Source: Niastella yeongjuensis (GTDB taxonomy: Bacteria > Bacteroidota > Bacteroidia > Chitinophagales > Chitinophagaceae). From it: a DNA stretch of 64,000 bases. A program made the position numbers and the translations under genes. The notes beneath the pieces were generated by a model, which worked only from the letters and a program-made list of their open reading frames with translations, had not been told where the DNA came from and ran no database searches. The stretch is from contig NZ_FOCZ01000009.1 in the NCBI RefSeq assembly GCF_900110245.1, forward strand, positions 248,001 to 312,000, read 5' to 3'. Every line of letters begins with the position of its first letter. Position 1 is the first letter of the stretch. Positions 37,544-46,971 of this stretch are shown here, one piece after another.

Positions 37544-38095
37544 ATGGCACGTTTTAAAGTTTTAAATCCGGACGAAGCAACCGGAAAGACAAAAGACCTG
37601 TTTGAATTGGTAAAAGGTAAAATGGGTATGGTGCCCAACGTAATGAGAATCATGGGCAATTCACCTGCCGTACTCAATGGGTACCTGAGTTTCAATACGG
37701 CACTACACAGCGCTTCGATAGACAATAAATTGGGAGAATTGATCGCATTAGCTGTAGCCAACGAAAACGGCTGCGACTATTGTGATGCAGCGCATGTTTA
37801 CTTTAGCACCAAAATGGGCCTGGATGACACCACTATAGACAACGCCCGCCTGGGAACATCCACTGACCCGAAAATAAAAACCGCGTTACAATTTGTTAAA
37901 GAAATCCTTGATAAAAGAGGACACGTTTCAGATGCATCTATTGCAGCTATTAAAGCCGCAGGGTTCAATGACGCAGAGATCATTGAAATAGTAGCCAAAA
38001 CGAGCTTCTACATTTTTACCAACTACATTAATATTGTTGCAGAAACAGTAATTGACTGGCCGGTGCAGGAAGTCATTCAAAACCATCATCAATAA
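37544..38095 (+). CDS. Carboxymuconolactone decarboxylase / AhpD-like protein
   Basis: A protein of 183 aa of the CMD/AhpD family. The redox motif C-D-Y-C with a following histidine (Cys77, Cys80, His84; ENGCDYCDAAH) is the AhpD-type proton-relay active site, so alkylhydroperoxidase-like activity rather than lactone decarboxylation is expected. A -7-like ATTTTG lies about 50 bp upstream, and a strong terminator follows. It sits downstream of and co-directional with the AraC-type regulator, a common regulator/target pairing. Confidence 0.9.
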   Translation: MARFKVLNPDEATGKTKDLFELVKGKMGMVPNVMRIMGNSPAVLNGYLSFNTALHSASIDNKLGELIALAVANENGCDYCDAAHVYFSTKMGLDDTTIDNARLGTSTDPKIKTALQFVKEILDKRGHVSDASIAAIKAAGFNDAEIIEIVAKTSFYIFTNYINIVAETVIDWPVQEVIQNHHQ

Positions 38096-38141
38096 ACATG
38101 ATGACAATAATATACCCGAAGAAAACCGGGGTGGCGGGATA

Positions 38142-38183
38142 AGAAAAGGCGGCTTCACCGTAACCAGTGAAGCCGCCTTTTCT
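38142..38183 (+). terminator. Strong rho-independent terminator
   Basis: A perfect 17-bp stem (arms 38142-38158 and 38167-38183) with an 8-nt loop, followed by TTTTT. It ends the AhpD-like transcript. From here to 38414 I see no gene. Confidence 0.92.
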
Positions 38184-38414
38184 TTTTAGCGTTTCACTTA
38201 ACAAGTGTTGAGAACAATCCTCAATTGTGTATCGGACAAAGATAAAATACACGAAAACACATATATCACAAATATTCGTCTACAATAAACAAGCATTAAC
38301 TATTTGGAATAATTAATGCATCATTGAGGCATGCTAAATTTCCCATAATCAGGGCTAATAGCTGTATAGCACAGCTGTTTTTCCTTATTGCACTAACTGC
38401 CAAAAAGCCATTTT

Positions 38415-40748
38415 ATGAATGTTTATAGATTACCTGTACTTATCTTATCCCTTTTCTGTTATTTTTATCTGTATGCAGGCTCAAATCATCGGAGCAATTG
38501 TACACCTGAGCGAATTCCCTTTTTATTAATTGACTATTTATACCTTAATCAGTCTTTTTACCTGGATGGGGTTAATGGGAATGATGTTAACGACGGCCGC
38601 ACAAGAGAAACTCCGGTTAAAACAGTTAGACGTTTACTTTCTTTAGGTATACAAAATGGGGATACCATTTTGGTTGCAAGAGGAAGTTCTTTCCGGGAAT
38701 TTCTGGATTTAAAGAACCTACATGTAAGCAATATTACAATCAGGGACTATGGAACAGGAGCCAGGCCAGTGTTTGATGCGGCAGATTCTGCCAACAATAA
38801 TCTCTTTACAAAAAAAGCCGGCTATCAGAGTTTATATGAAATATCCTGGCAAAATGCCTTTCGGGATGGTACGGACGTGAGTCAATACAGTGTATGGGAA
38901 GATGGATGGCGATTAAAGAGAGCCGGGTCTTTGAGTGAATGCGAGAGCACAGCCGGAAGCTTTTATGCCCCGGTAGCTTCACAATCTGACGGAACAGATG
39001 TTATAACCGTACACAGCCGCAATTCAGATGCACCGTCTTCAAACAACCGCCTATATGAAATTACCAGACGGCCCATGGGAATTCAAGTTGGCGACAACAG
39101 CCGCGTGTATAATATGCATACCAGACGCAATGCGAGTAACAACGGTTCATTCGAGGCCGGCAATGGCTGTTATGTTTATGGGATACTGGCAGAAGATGGG
39201 GTTAAACATAATTTTTTCATGGGTTCAGGCACGGCAGAAAAATGCATGGCATGGAAATCGGATGATCCTGTGGTATTTGGAGGTAATACACTGTTTATAT
39301 CATTTACCGATAGTCAATTTGCCGACACGATGGATGTGCTTTATAAAAATTGTATTGCTATCGCCGGCAGAAATACCACTGATACATTTCAATACGGCGC
39401 TATCGGATTGTATGCACATACAGCAGGTGTTCCTTATCGGTCACTCAGGGTAAAAGGCGGCGTTTTTGCTAACACTTCCGTTGGTGTATCTGGTGAGATC
39501 AAAGACTTATTTATAGATAGTGCATTTTTTATAAATAACCTGGTTGCTTCTTCCAAATTAGGCGGCAGCATTACATTAAAGAACAGCAATATAATTTTAG
39601 CCCACAATGCAGTTGCCATTGGAAGCGATAATGCCGTGGACAGCATTGTATTTGTAAATAACAAAGTTTATATGCCCGGTGTGAGCCACATTGGGGCAAA
39701 ACTGGCATTAGGTGCCCCTCAATTGACGCGCATTACAGATAATACTATTATTTGTGATTGCCCGTATGATTTATTTATGGTTTATTTTAATTCGGGCGGA
39801 GGTAATTTAATTATGGAAAGGAACCTGGTTGCCAATCTGAATACAGGATGGATAATTGGCTTTTTTTCTGTTGACCCATTTTCAAAAACAACCATCCTGT
39901 CGGAAAATAATCATTATGCCACACAACAAGATAGTGGGCGACCTTTAAAAATTGAATGGGGAGGGGGATCAAATCCCACTTTATCTGACTTAGACAAAAT
40001 TAAAGCGGCAGGATATGAATCAGGTTCTTCAGCCGAGCCTGTCCAGGCGTTGCAAAGCAGAATGAATGGGACTTTCAGCACAACTGATTATTTTTTGCCG
40101 AAAACTGATGTACTGTATAACAAATGTGGAAGTTCATCAACCTTTGATGATAGTATACGATATCCATTCTGGCTTGGGGATACATTGGGCGTTTTAGTAA
40201 AAGAAAGTATTCCTATAATCAAATTCCTTTCCTTTTCAGGCACTACTTCAAATGCAGGTAATGAACTCACCTGGCAGGTTGCACCAACTGATAAACTGTT
40301 ACTTTTCGAAGTAGAATTTAGTAAAGATGGTATCTATTATTCAAACACAGCAAAAATTCAATATGAGCGGGATAAACAAGCATACGAATACCTTCATAAC
40401 CCATCATCCGCGTCGAAATACTATTACCGGATAAGTGCCATAAGTGCAAATGGTTCTAAAAGCTTTAGTAAGCAAATATTGCTACCGGTATTAACAAAAA
40501 CAAATGAAATACAGGTAGGGCCTAACCCGGTAAACCAGTTTCTGCATATAACATTAAATGAACGCGAAGAAAATAAAGCAAAAATCAGGATTTTGAGTGT
40601 AGCAGGAAAAGTAGTGCAGGTATTGGAAAAGCAATTGACTATTGGTAGTCAATCCCTGGATCTGAATTTTTCAGGGCTGGCATCAGGTATGTATTATGTA
40701 GAGATTAAAACAACAAAGAGGTATTTCATCAATGTGATAAAACAATAA
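38415..40748 (+). CDS. T9SS-exported right-handed beta-helix protein
   Basis: A secreted protein of 777 aa. The N-terminal hydrophobic segment (LPVLILSLFCYFYLYAGS) is the signal peptide. The region of about residues 50-560 has the start of a pectate-lyase-like beta-helix (FYLDGVNGNDVNDGRTRETPV, VKTVRRLL, GDTILVARGSSFRE) and repeated short strands. The last 80 residues form a type A T9SS sorting domain: VGPNPVNQFLHITL, KIRILSVAGKVVQ, LNFSGLASGMYYVEIKT. The family holds lyases, hydrolases and phage-type depolymerases; I see no decisive catalytic motif. The gene is visibly more AT-rich than its neighbours, which may mean recent transfer. Confidence 0.82.
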   Translation: MNVYRLPVLILSLFCYFYLYAGSNHRSNCTPERIPFLLIDYLYLNQSFYLDGVNGNDVNDGRTRETPVKTVRRLLSLGIQNGDTILVARGSSFREFLDLKNLHVSNITIRDYGTGARPVFDAADSANNNLFTKKAGYQSLYEISWQNAFRDGTDVSQYSVWEDGWRLKRAGSLSECESTAGSFYAPVASQSDGTDVITVHSRNSDAPSSNNRLYEITRRPMGIQVGDNSRVYNMHTRRNASNNGSFEAGNGCYVYGILAEDGVKHNFFMGSGTAEKCMAWKSDDPVVFGGNTLFISFTDSQFADTMDVLYKNCIAIAGRNTTDTFQYGAIGLYAHTAGVPYRSLRVKGGVFANTSVGVSGEIKDLFIDSAFFINNLVASSKLGGSITLKNSNIILAHNAVAIGSDNAVDSIVFVNNKVYMPGVSHIGAKLALGAPQLTRITDNTIICDCPYDLFMVYFNSGGGNLIMERNLVANLNTGWIIGFFSVDPFSKTTILSENNHYATQQDSGRPLKIEWGGGSNPTLSDLDKIKAAGYESGSSAEPVQALQSRMNGTFSTTDYFLPKTDVLYNKCGSSSTFDDSIRYPFWLGDTLGVLVKESIPIIKFLSFSGTTSNAGNELTWQVAPTDKLLLFEVEFSKDGIYYSNTAKIQYERDKQAYEYLHNPSSASKYYYRISAISANGSKSFSKQILLPVLTKTNEIQVGPNPVNQFLHITLNEREENKAKIRILSVAGKVVQVLEKQLTIGSQSLDLNFSGLASGMYYVEIKTTKRYFINVIKQ

Positions 40749-40858
40749 GTGCAGCATAACCGAGTCACAACTTGCCCCAATAATTGTATTTTCCGATTTA
40801 TATACCGGGGACGTCAGCAATGACACAATTATCCGGAATTTTACATAGATTATATAAT

Positions 40859-41245
40859 TCAAGTCCATTTTTCGCCGAGTACAAAAGACACCATATAATA
40901 CACATCGTCCGGCAAAACCGGTTTGCTCATAAAATGTGCCGCACCCAGCCCTTTTAACCTGACAGAATCCTTTTCATCCCTTGAAGTTGTATAAATGATG
41001 ACCGGAATAGCTGCCAGCCGGGGGTCTTTTTTAATTTCTATCAGGCATTGCTCCCCGCTCTGACCCGGCATTCTTAAATCCAGGAAAATAAAATCCGGCA
41101 AGGCATTCGCAGCATCATTCAAATACCCCATTGCTTCCCGCGCATCAGCCGCAGCAACATATTTAATGGTATCATCGTAATCTGCAGTTGCCTCAAAGAA
41201 CAACTTCCTGTCATCCTCATCATCATCGATCAGCAAAATAGTCAT
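40859..41245 (-). CDS. Single-domain response regulator
   Basis: A stand-alone receiver of 128 aa without an output domain. The acidic cluster is LIDDDEDD (residues 5-12), the phospho-acceptor is Asp56 (FLDLRMPG), the Thr in IIYTTS is the switch residue and the lysine in MSKPV completes the site. It resembles Rcp1-type receivers that partner hybrid kinases. It is encoded 34 bp after the CheB-CheR-kinase fusion, so it is very likely that kinase's target. Confidence 0.93.
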   Translation of the reverse strand: MTILLIDDDEDDRKLFFEATADYDDTIKYVAAADAREAMGYLNDAANALPDFIFLDLRMPGQSGEQCLIEIKKDPRLAAIPVIIYTTSRDEKDSVRLKGLGAAHFMSKPVLPDDVYYMVSFVLGEKWT

Positions 41246-41279
41246 GGGCTTTCGTTTGAAGTAATTGAATAATGAACTC

Positions 41280-44200
41280 TTAACCCTTTAAAGGAAGCAG
41301 CACATGGAACTCCGTTCCTACCCCTTCTTTTGAGCGGACATAAATTTCCCCCTTATGATTTAACACGATCTTTTTACACAAGGCCAGGCCGATACCTGTT
41401 CCTTCAAAACGGTCCCTTGCATTTAATCGCTGGAATATGTGAAAGACCTGTTCCTTAAATTCCTCATGGATCCCAATCCCATTGTCTGAAAAAATAATTT
41501 CGCAATAAGACAAGGCGTTATTGAGCGCCGGATGCGTTTGCACTTCATCGGAGGTTAGCATTCTACAGGAAATATGGACCGCCGGCGTTACATCTGGTCT
41601 GGAAAACTTTATAGCATTGCCGAGCAGATTGAAAAAAAGCTGGTTCATTTGTAAGGGTACCGCTTTAATAACCGGAAGCTCATCCTGTGTTATAATGGTT
41701 TTTTTCTGCTCGATCATCATATCAAAATCTTCCCTGACATTCTGCAAAATAGCGTTCAGGTTTACCTGTTCATAAATATTGGAGTCCAATACCTTTGAAA
41801 AATGTAGCACATCGCGGATCAGCCCTGACATCCGCTGTGCAGCCAGGCTTATCTTATCGATCAGTTCCGCGGCTTCACCTGTTATGTCTTTACCAAACCG
41901 TTCATTAATAAGGGCCGAGAAGGTCTGGATCTTTCGCAAGGGTTCCTGCAGATCATGGGAAGCAATGGTTGCATATTGTTCCAGGCTGTCATTTGACTGT
42001 TTAAGCAAGGCATTGGCTTCTTTAAGCGAAAGGGTGCGTTCTTCCACTTTACTTTCCAATTCACGTGAAAAGTTGATCAAACCACTTTCCCGGTTTCTGG
42101 TATCTGTTATGTCTTCAAAAGCCAGTAAGATCAATAATTCGGCATTGTCATTTCTGGCGATGCGGCAGGCATTTAACAACAAGGTCCTTTCACCAAGGTC
42201 TTCGAATTGTTGTTTGACCTCCACATCAACAATTCGGCCATCTGTTAACAAACTATTTTCCAGGGCAGATCGGAGGGCAGGAATATTCCATAAGCCATTC
42301 CTAAGTTGATAAAAGGATCTCCCTTCCGTTTCTTCCTCAGATGTTCTGAACTTTTTATAATAGGACTGGTTAGCTGTTCTTACTTTCATATCCTTATCCA
42401 GCACAACGAGTGGTTCGCGGATCGTAGCTATTATTGATTCGGCGTATAAACGGGCAGTGTTCAATTGATCATTCCGGTCTAACAATTCCTGGTTAAGAGT
42501 AGTCAGCTCTTCATTAGTGCTTTGGATTTCCTCCTTCGAGGTTTCCAATTCTTCATTCAGGCTTTGCAACTCCTCACTGCCTGACAACAATTCTTCGTTG
42601 GCGCTTTGCAGCTCCTCATTAACCGCTTCCTGATCTTCTGTAATACTTCTTATATCCTCACGTAACTGCGCCAGCTCACATTCCAATTGACTGTTCCGTT
42701 CGCTTTCTGCCAGTTCTCTATTCCCGGCTTCTCTGGTTACCCCTTCCTGGTCCTGGTCCAGGTTAGCCATTGCATCCTCAAAAAGGACCAGGTAAAAACG
42801 TTCTATTGTATTCAGCAGCGGGATCACCTCAATGGTCACCAACTGCTGTTTTCCGGGAGCCGTAACAGCAATGCCTTTTTTCACCACCGGTACATTATCA
42901 ATTTTTGCTTTATACAGGGCATTCCGCAGTTCAAAGGCCAGCCCCGGCTTTACCATTTTCAACACGTTCAGGCTCGCTTTTCCCGGCGACGGTTCCAGCC
43001 AGGCGCCCACGCCCCCTCTGAACTGAACAATATCCATTTCTTCATTAATCACTACCCCGGAAGGGGAAAATTTTGCCAGGATCACCTCATCGGCGCTCCG
43101 TTGAAAATCGTCGCGCCACGGTTCCTTTTTACCTGCGTTCCCACTTCCCTTCGGACTATTTTCCGTTCTGCCGGAAGCCAGGTGTAAAAACCTGCCAGGA
43201 ACGCTTTTCCTGGTATAGATCTTTTCACTTTTACCATAAGTGGCAAATAACTCTGCCGCAGGCGCAGTAGTTTCGGAATTGCCCAATAATAAAAATCCAT
43301 GCTCATTTAGTGCGTAGTGGAAGGTGGTCAGCGCCCTCTTTTGAAGGAATGTCTCCAAATAGATCAGCACATTCCGGCAACTGATCAGGCTCATCTTTGC
43401 AAAGGGCGGGTCTTTTAAAAAGTTGTGGCAGGCAAACACACACATATCCCTGATGGCCTTATTGACATGATAGCCACCATTTACTTTTGTAAAATATTTC
43501 TCTATCTGTTGAGCGCTCAATCCGCCCATTTCCTTTTTGGCGTAGATGCCTGTACGGGCTTTGGCTATTGATTTTTCAGAAATATCCGTTGCAAAGACCT
43601 GCACCTTATAGTCAACTATCCCGTTTCCCAGATATTCACTCAGGCATATGGCAATTGAATAAGGCTCTTCCCCGGTTGAACAACCCGCTATCCAAATGCG
43701 CAACGGATTGGTTTCATCTTTATCTTTTAAGATATTTGGGAATACAGATTCATAAAGAGCGGTAAAAACTTTAGGATCGCGAAAAAAACCTGTTACGGGG
43801 ATAAGAAGGTCCTGATACAGCAGGTCCTGTTCACTAATGTTTTCTATGAAATGGGCAAGGTAATCAGTGATATTTTCAATCTTGTTCAGGCCCATCCTGC
43901 GAACGATACGCCTGCGGATGGTAGTTTGTTTGTAATAGGTAAAATCATTCCCTTTCCGCAGCCGTAATAACGCAATTATTTGACGGAAAGCCTCTTCCCT
44001 GGCCGATTTACCTTCTTCTTTGTCCACCTCCAGGCCATTTCTGAAGATCTCCGAGATCCTGGCCAGCTGCAAGGGAATCTCTTCGGGTGTAAGGATAAAA
44101 TCCACAGCATCTGCATCGATAGCGCTCTGTGGCATTCCGGGAAAGGCAATAGATTGTGGTTCCTGGGCGAAAGTAAAGCCCCCATGCTCCTTGATCGCCT

Positions 44201-44651
44201 TCAAACCATTGGTGCCATCGGTACCGGTGCCGGATAAAACCACGCCGATCGCCTGGCTTTGGTGAACTTCAGACAAAGAAGTGAAAAACACATCGATGGG
44301 CATATTTTTCTCCCCTTTCGGCCCCCGGGGACTTAATTCAAGGCGGCCATCATTTGCCGTCAGCAATTTATTTGATGGGATCACATACACCCGATTTGGT
44401 TCAACCCATACGTTATTGGTGATCTCCTGCACAGGTATTGCCGTGATCTTTTGCAGAATCTCTACCAGCATACTATCGTGCGATGGTTCCAGGTGCTGTA
44501 CCAGAATATAAGCCACTCCGGAATTTTCAGGTATGGCCCTGATGAGCCTTTTAAACGCATCCAGGCCTCCTGCTGAAGCCCCCACGCCAACTACCGGAAA
44601 AAGATTATCAGAATGATCCTTATTTTTACCTTTGTTATGCAATTCAGACAT
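41280..44651 (-). CDS. CheB-CheR-PAS-histidine kinase fusion
   Basis: A cytoplasmic multidomain signalling protein of 1123 aa. Domain order: CheB methylesterase-like (about 18-200; catalytic triad Ser26 in GASAGG, His53 in QHLEPSH, Asp145 in GTGTDG), CheR methyltransferase-like (about 220-490; SAM site AGCSTGEEPYSIA), a long Glu/Gln-rich coiled coil (about 640-740), a PAS domain (about 745-865), a HisKA domain with His899 (ASHDLQEPL), and an HATPase domain (NAIKF, DNGIGI, GTGIGL). No receptor or CheA/W gene is near, so a role outside classical chemotaxis is likely. The CheB part lacks its usual receiver domain. Confidence 0.94.
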   Translation of the reverse strand: MSELHNKGKNKDHSDNLFPVVGVGASAGGLDAFKRLIRAIPENSGVAYILVQHLEPSHDSMLVEILQKITAIPVQEITNNVWVEPNRVYVIPSNKLLTANDGRLELSPRGPKGEKNMPIDVFFTSLSEVHQSQAIGVVLSGTGTDGTNGLKAIKEHGGFTFAQEPQSIAFPGMPQSAIDADAVDFILTPEEIPLQLARISEIFRNGLEVDKEEGKSAREEAFRQIIALLRLRKGNDFTYYKQTTIRRRIVRRMGLNKIENITDYLAHFIENISEQDLLYQDLLIPVTGFFRDPKVFTALYESVFPNILKDKDETNPLRIWIAGCSTGEEPYSIAICLSEYLGNGIVDYKVQVFATDISEKSIAKARTGIYAKKEMGGLSAQQIEKYFTKVNGGYHVNKAIRDMCVFACHNFLKDPPFAKMSLISCRNVLIYLETFLQKRALTTFHYALNEHGFLLLGNSETTAPAAELFATYGKSEKIYTRKSVPGRFLHLASGRTENSPKGSGNAGKKEPWRDDFQRSADEVILAKFSPSGVVINEEMDIVQFRGGVGAWLEPSPGKASLNVLKMVKPGLAFELRNALYKAKIDNVPVVKKGIAVTAPGKQQLVTIEVIPLLNTIERFYLVLFEDAMANLDQDQEGVTREAGNRELAESERNSQLECELAQLREDIRSITEDQEAVNEELQSANEELLSGSEELQSLNEELETSKEEIQSTNEELTTLNQELLDRNDQLNTARLYAESIIATIREPLVVLDKDMKVRTANQSYYKKFRTSEEETEGRSFYQLRNGLWNIPALRSALENSLLTDGRIVDVEVKQQFEDLGERTLLLNACRIARNDNAELLILLAFEDITDTRNRESGLINFSRELESKVEERTLSLKEANALLKQSNDSLEQYATIASHDLQEPLRKIQTFSALINERFGKDITGEAAELIDKISLAAQRMSGLIRDVLHFSKVLDSNIYEQVNLNAILQNVREDFDMMIEQKKTIITQDELPVIKAVPLQMNQLFFNLLGNAIKFSRPDVTPAVHISCRMLTSDEVQTHPALNNALSYCEIIFSDNGIGIHEEFKEQVFHIFQRLNARDRFEGTGIGLALCKKIVLNHKGEIYVRSKEGVGTEFHVLLPLKG

Positions 44652-44843
44652 GATCTAGCATTTGCTGAAATTATGATCAAAAAACCTTTCCAAGGTACGT
44701 TTATTAACGCTATGTTTACAAATCGCATTCAAGCGTTTCAGCAAGAAGCATTAGCAGAGCTGGTATAATTATGGCATAAATGAATTTCCATGCCAAATGA
44801 TCAAACATCCTAACCCCTGGGAGAGCTTTGAAAATAAACTTAC

Positions 44844-45419
44844 TTGAAACTCTATATAAAAAATATGGTTACGCGCCGTTGCATCATTGTTGTAAAGGAT
44901 GCATTGGAGAAGCTTGGGATCCAGTATAATGAAGTAATCCTGGGGGAGATTGACCTAACAGGTCACCCATCCGAGGCCCAGCTTACTCAGCTCAGATCCG
45001 CACTATTATCGTTAGACCTGGCGTTACTGGAAGACAAAAAAACGATCCTGGTACAACAAATTAAGACCCTCATCATTAAACTCATCTACCATTCAGACGA
45101 ACCGTTAATCAAAAACCTGTCTGTATACCTGAGTAATCAATTGCATTATGATTATACCTATATGGCTAACCTGTTTTCAAGTGTACAGGGCATTACCATA
45201 GAAAAATTTTATATCTGCCATAAAATTGAGCGGGTTAAGGAATTACTCATGTACGATGAGCTTTCCTTAACGGATATAGCCTTCAATTTGCATTATAGCA
45301 GTGTAGCGCATCTTTCGGCCCAGTTCAAAAAAGTCACGGGTCTTACCCCTACTCACTTCAAACAAAACATGGGCAATAAACGTGAAGTCGTTGAAAACGT
45401 TTGCCGGGACCTCAAATAG
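44844..45419 (+). CDS. AraC-type regulator with HMA-like N-terminus (TTG start)
   Basis: A protein of 191 aa. The N-terminal 70 residues resemble a heavy-metal-associated betaalphabeta domain: LYIKNMVTRRCIIVVKDALE aligns with the paralogue at 48418, but the first metal-type cysteine is replaced by Thr (T-R-R-C instead of C-L-R-C). The C-terminal part is an AraC-type HTH (SVQGITIEKFYICHKIERVK, LSLTDIAFNLHYSSVAHLS, TGLTPTHFK). I accept the TTG at 44844 because the first beta strand (KLYIKNMV) needs it; the ATG at 44865 would cut it. It converges on the radical SAM gene. Confidence 0.85.
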   Translation: MKLYIKNMVTRRCIIVVKDALEKLGIQYNEVILGEIDLTGHPSEAQLTQLRSALLSLDLALLEDKKTILVQQIKTLIIKLIYHSDEPLIKNLSVYLSNQLHYDYTYMANLFSSVQGITIEKFYICHKIERVKELLMYDELSLTDIAFNLHYSSVAHLSAQFKKVTGLTPTHFKQNMGNKREVVENVCRDLK

Positions 45420-45443
45420 CCGCGACTTACATTTCGCAAACAA

Positions 45444-46970
45444 TTAACTGGTTTTCTGAAGGTAAGCATATGCATTATGTGATAGGGCGCCGGCCGGCAG
45501 CCATTTCCACCACCCCCCGAGGTCTTTTTCAATAATGTTTTTATAGAACTCAGGCAATTGCTGGGATTCCCCTTCAAAATATTGTCTGAAGCTGCGGTCC
45601 TGAATAAGGTTTTGCCTTATCTGCCGGTAAAATTTTAACCGGCCCCATCCTTCAGAAGAAATAGCGCGCATCACGTTCATCCATTTGGGGTTAAAACCTC
45701 GCGTATGCATAAGCCGCCGGTAAATCGCCTTTGGTGAAAACGCATATTCTGTGAGGTCAATCACTTTGTCGTAAAAGTCGACCCAATCATAATTTTTAGG
45801 TTTCACATTCATGGCCAAGTGATTATTAAGGAAATGAAAAGGGAACGGGAGAACCCGTCCCGCTTTCTGATATTCAAGATTTAATGGTGCAGCCTCACCA
45901 AAAGCAGTGAGGAGAGAGAACCCAGGGAACGCACTTGGGGAATTATCAATAAACCGTTTGGTTAGTTCGAATGGTTCAGCTCCCGCATCACTGTCGAGAC
46001 CCAGCACGAAGTTTGTTTGCACGTATGGCACATAATGAAAAACATTATTAATATGGTCGGAGATCTGTTTTACTTTTTCAGCTCCGGTAATATGGGAAGA
46101 CCGTGATTTATTACCCAGGTCATACCATGATTCTACTCCTGGCAGCAGGGCAGTAAACCCATTTCCCTTTAATTTTTTCAGGTGATCATCTGTCAAAACT
46201 GACAGACTGCTCTCCGCAATAAAATGAAAGCTTTTAGGGGGAGCTGCCGAAGCGATGGCCTGCATAGTTTCGTCGAACCGGATACCAAAATTCGGGTCAT
46301 GCCATCCTATCCACGGCCTTTTATATTTTGTAAGTAAAAATTTAAGATCAGAACTTATAGTTTGAAAATCCAATGCCCGATAAGTAACCGTTGAGTCAAT
46401 ACAGAACGGGCATGTATAGGGGCAACCGACACTTCCCAAGATAGGTACCATCTTAAGAAAAGGCGCCTTCTTTAAAGTAGCTTCAATAAACTTCCATCGT
46501 TCCTGTATGCTGCATAAAATTGCCGGCTGCTTACCGGCACACATTTTTTTTCCTATGGGGCGTTGGCGGGTACAATTATTTAAAAGCTCCGCAATTATTT
46601 GCCGGTTGGTAAAACCCAGTACGTAATCAAAGTATTGAGTGGCATCATCCGGATAACACCGTGCATGTGGCCCACCTAAAACGGTTATTACACCATGGCT
46701 ACGGAAATAGTTACTAACGGCATAGGCCAGAAGTGCCGCCTGGGTAAATGAACTGATAAAAACAAGGTCTACGTCATTTGGAAGCTCTCTGATCAAATCC
46801 TCGTTACCTGTATAGCAGATCATGGTGACGGTATGTCCTTCCTGCTCGCACCACGTAGCTATTACCTGAGGCATTATACTGGCCAGGTTAGCATGCATGA
46901 TCTTTCCCCATAATGATTTGGATGGACTTTTACATACCAGATCAATTATTCCTATTTTAAGAGCTTGCAT
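45444..46970 (-). CDS. B12-binding-type radical SAM protein
   Basis: A protein of 508 aa with an N-terminal Rossmann-like cobalamin-binding-type domain (about 5-125) that lacks the DxHxxG histidine loop, then a radical SAM core with the [4Fe-4S] cysteines Cys183, Cys187 and Cys190 (C-PYT-C-PF-C). The layout is that of the BchE/HpnJ-type class, whose members act on lipids, porphyrins and phosphonates. It starts 1 bp after the stop of the desaturase gene, so the two are translationally coupled, which suggests action on a fatty acyl or lipid substrate. The product is unknown. Confidence 0.85.
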   Translation of the reverse strand: MQALKIGIIDLVCKSPSKSLWGKIMHANLASIMPQVIATWCEQEGHTVTMICYTGNEDLIRELPNDVDLVFISSFTQAALLAYAVSNYFRSHGVITVLGGPHARCYPDDATQYFDYVLGFTNRQIIAELLNNCTRQRPIGKKMCAGKQPAILCSIQERWKFIEATLKKAPFLKMVPILGSVGCPYTCPFCIDSTVTYRALDFQTISSDLKFLLTKYKRPWIGWHDPNFGIRFDETMQAIASAAPPKSFHFIAESSLSVLTDDHLKKLKGNGFTALLPGVESWYDLGNKSRSSHITGAEKVKQISDHINNVFHYVPYVQTNFVLGLDSDAGAEPFELTKRFIDNSPSAFPGFSLLTAFGEAAPLNLEYQKAGRVLPFPFHFLNNHLAMNVKPKNYDWVDFYDKVIDLTEYAFSPKAIYRRLMHTRGFNPKWMNVMRAISSEGWGRLKFYRQIRQNLIQDRSFRQYFEGESQQLPEFYKNIIEKDLGGWWKWLPAGALSHNAYAYLQKTS

Positions 46971-46971
46971 A

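Noticed and set aside
42687-43187. 166-codon plus-strand ORF antisense to the CheB-CheR fusion
   Set aside because: It lies wholly within a clearly coding gene on the other strand and has no recognisable domain or plausible composition.
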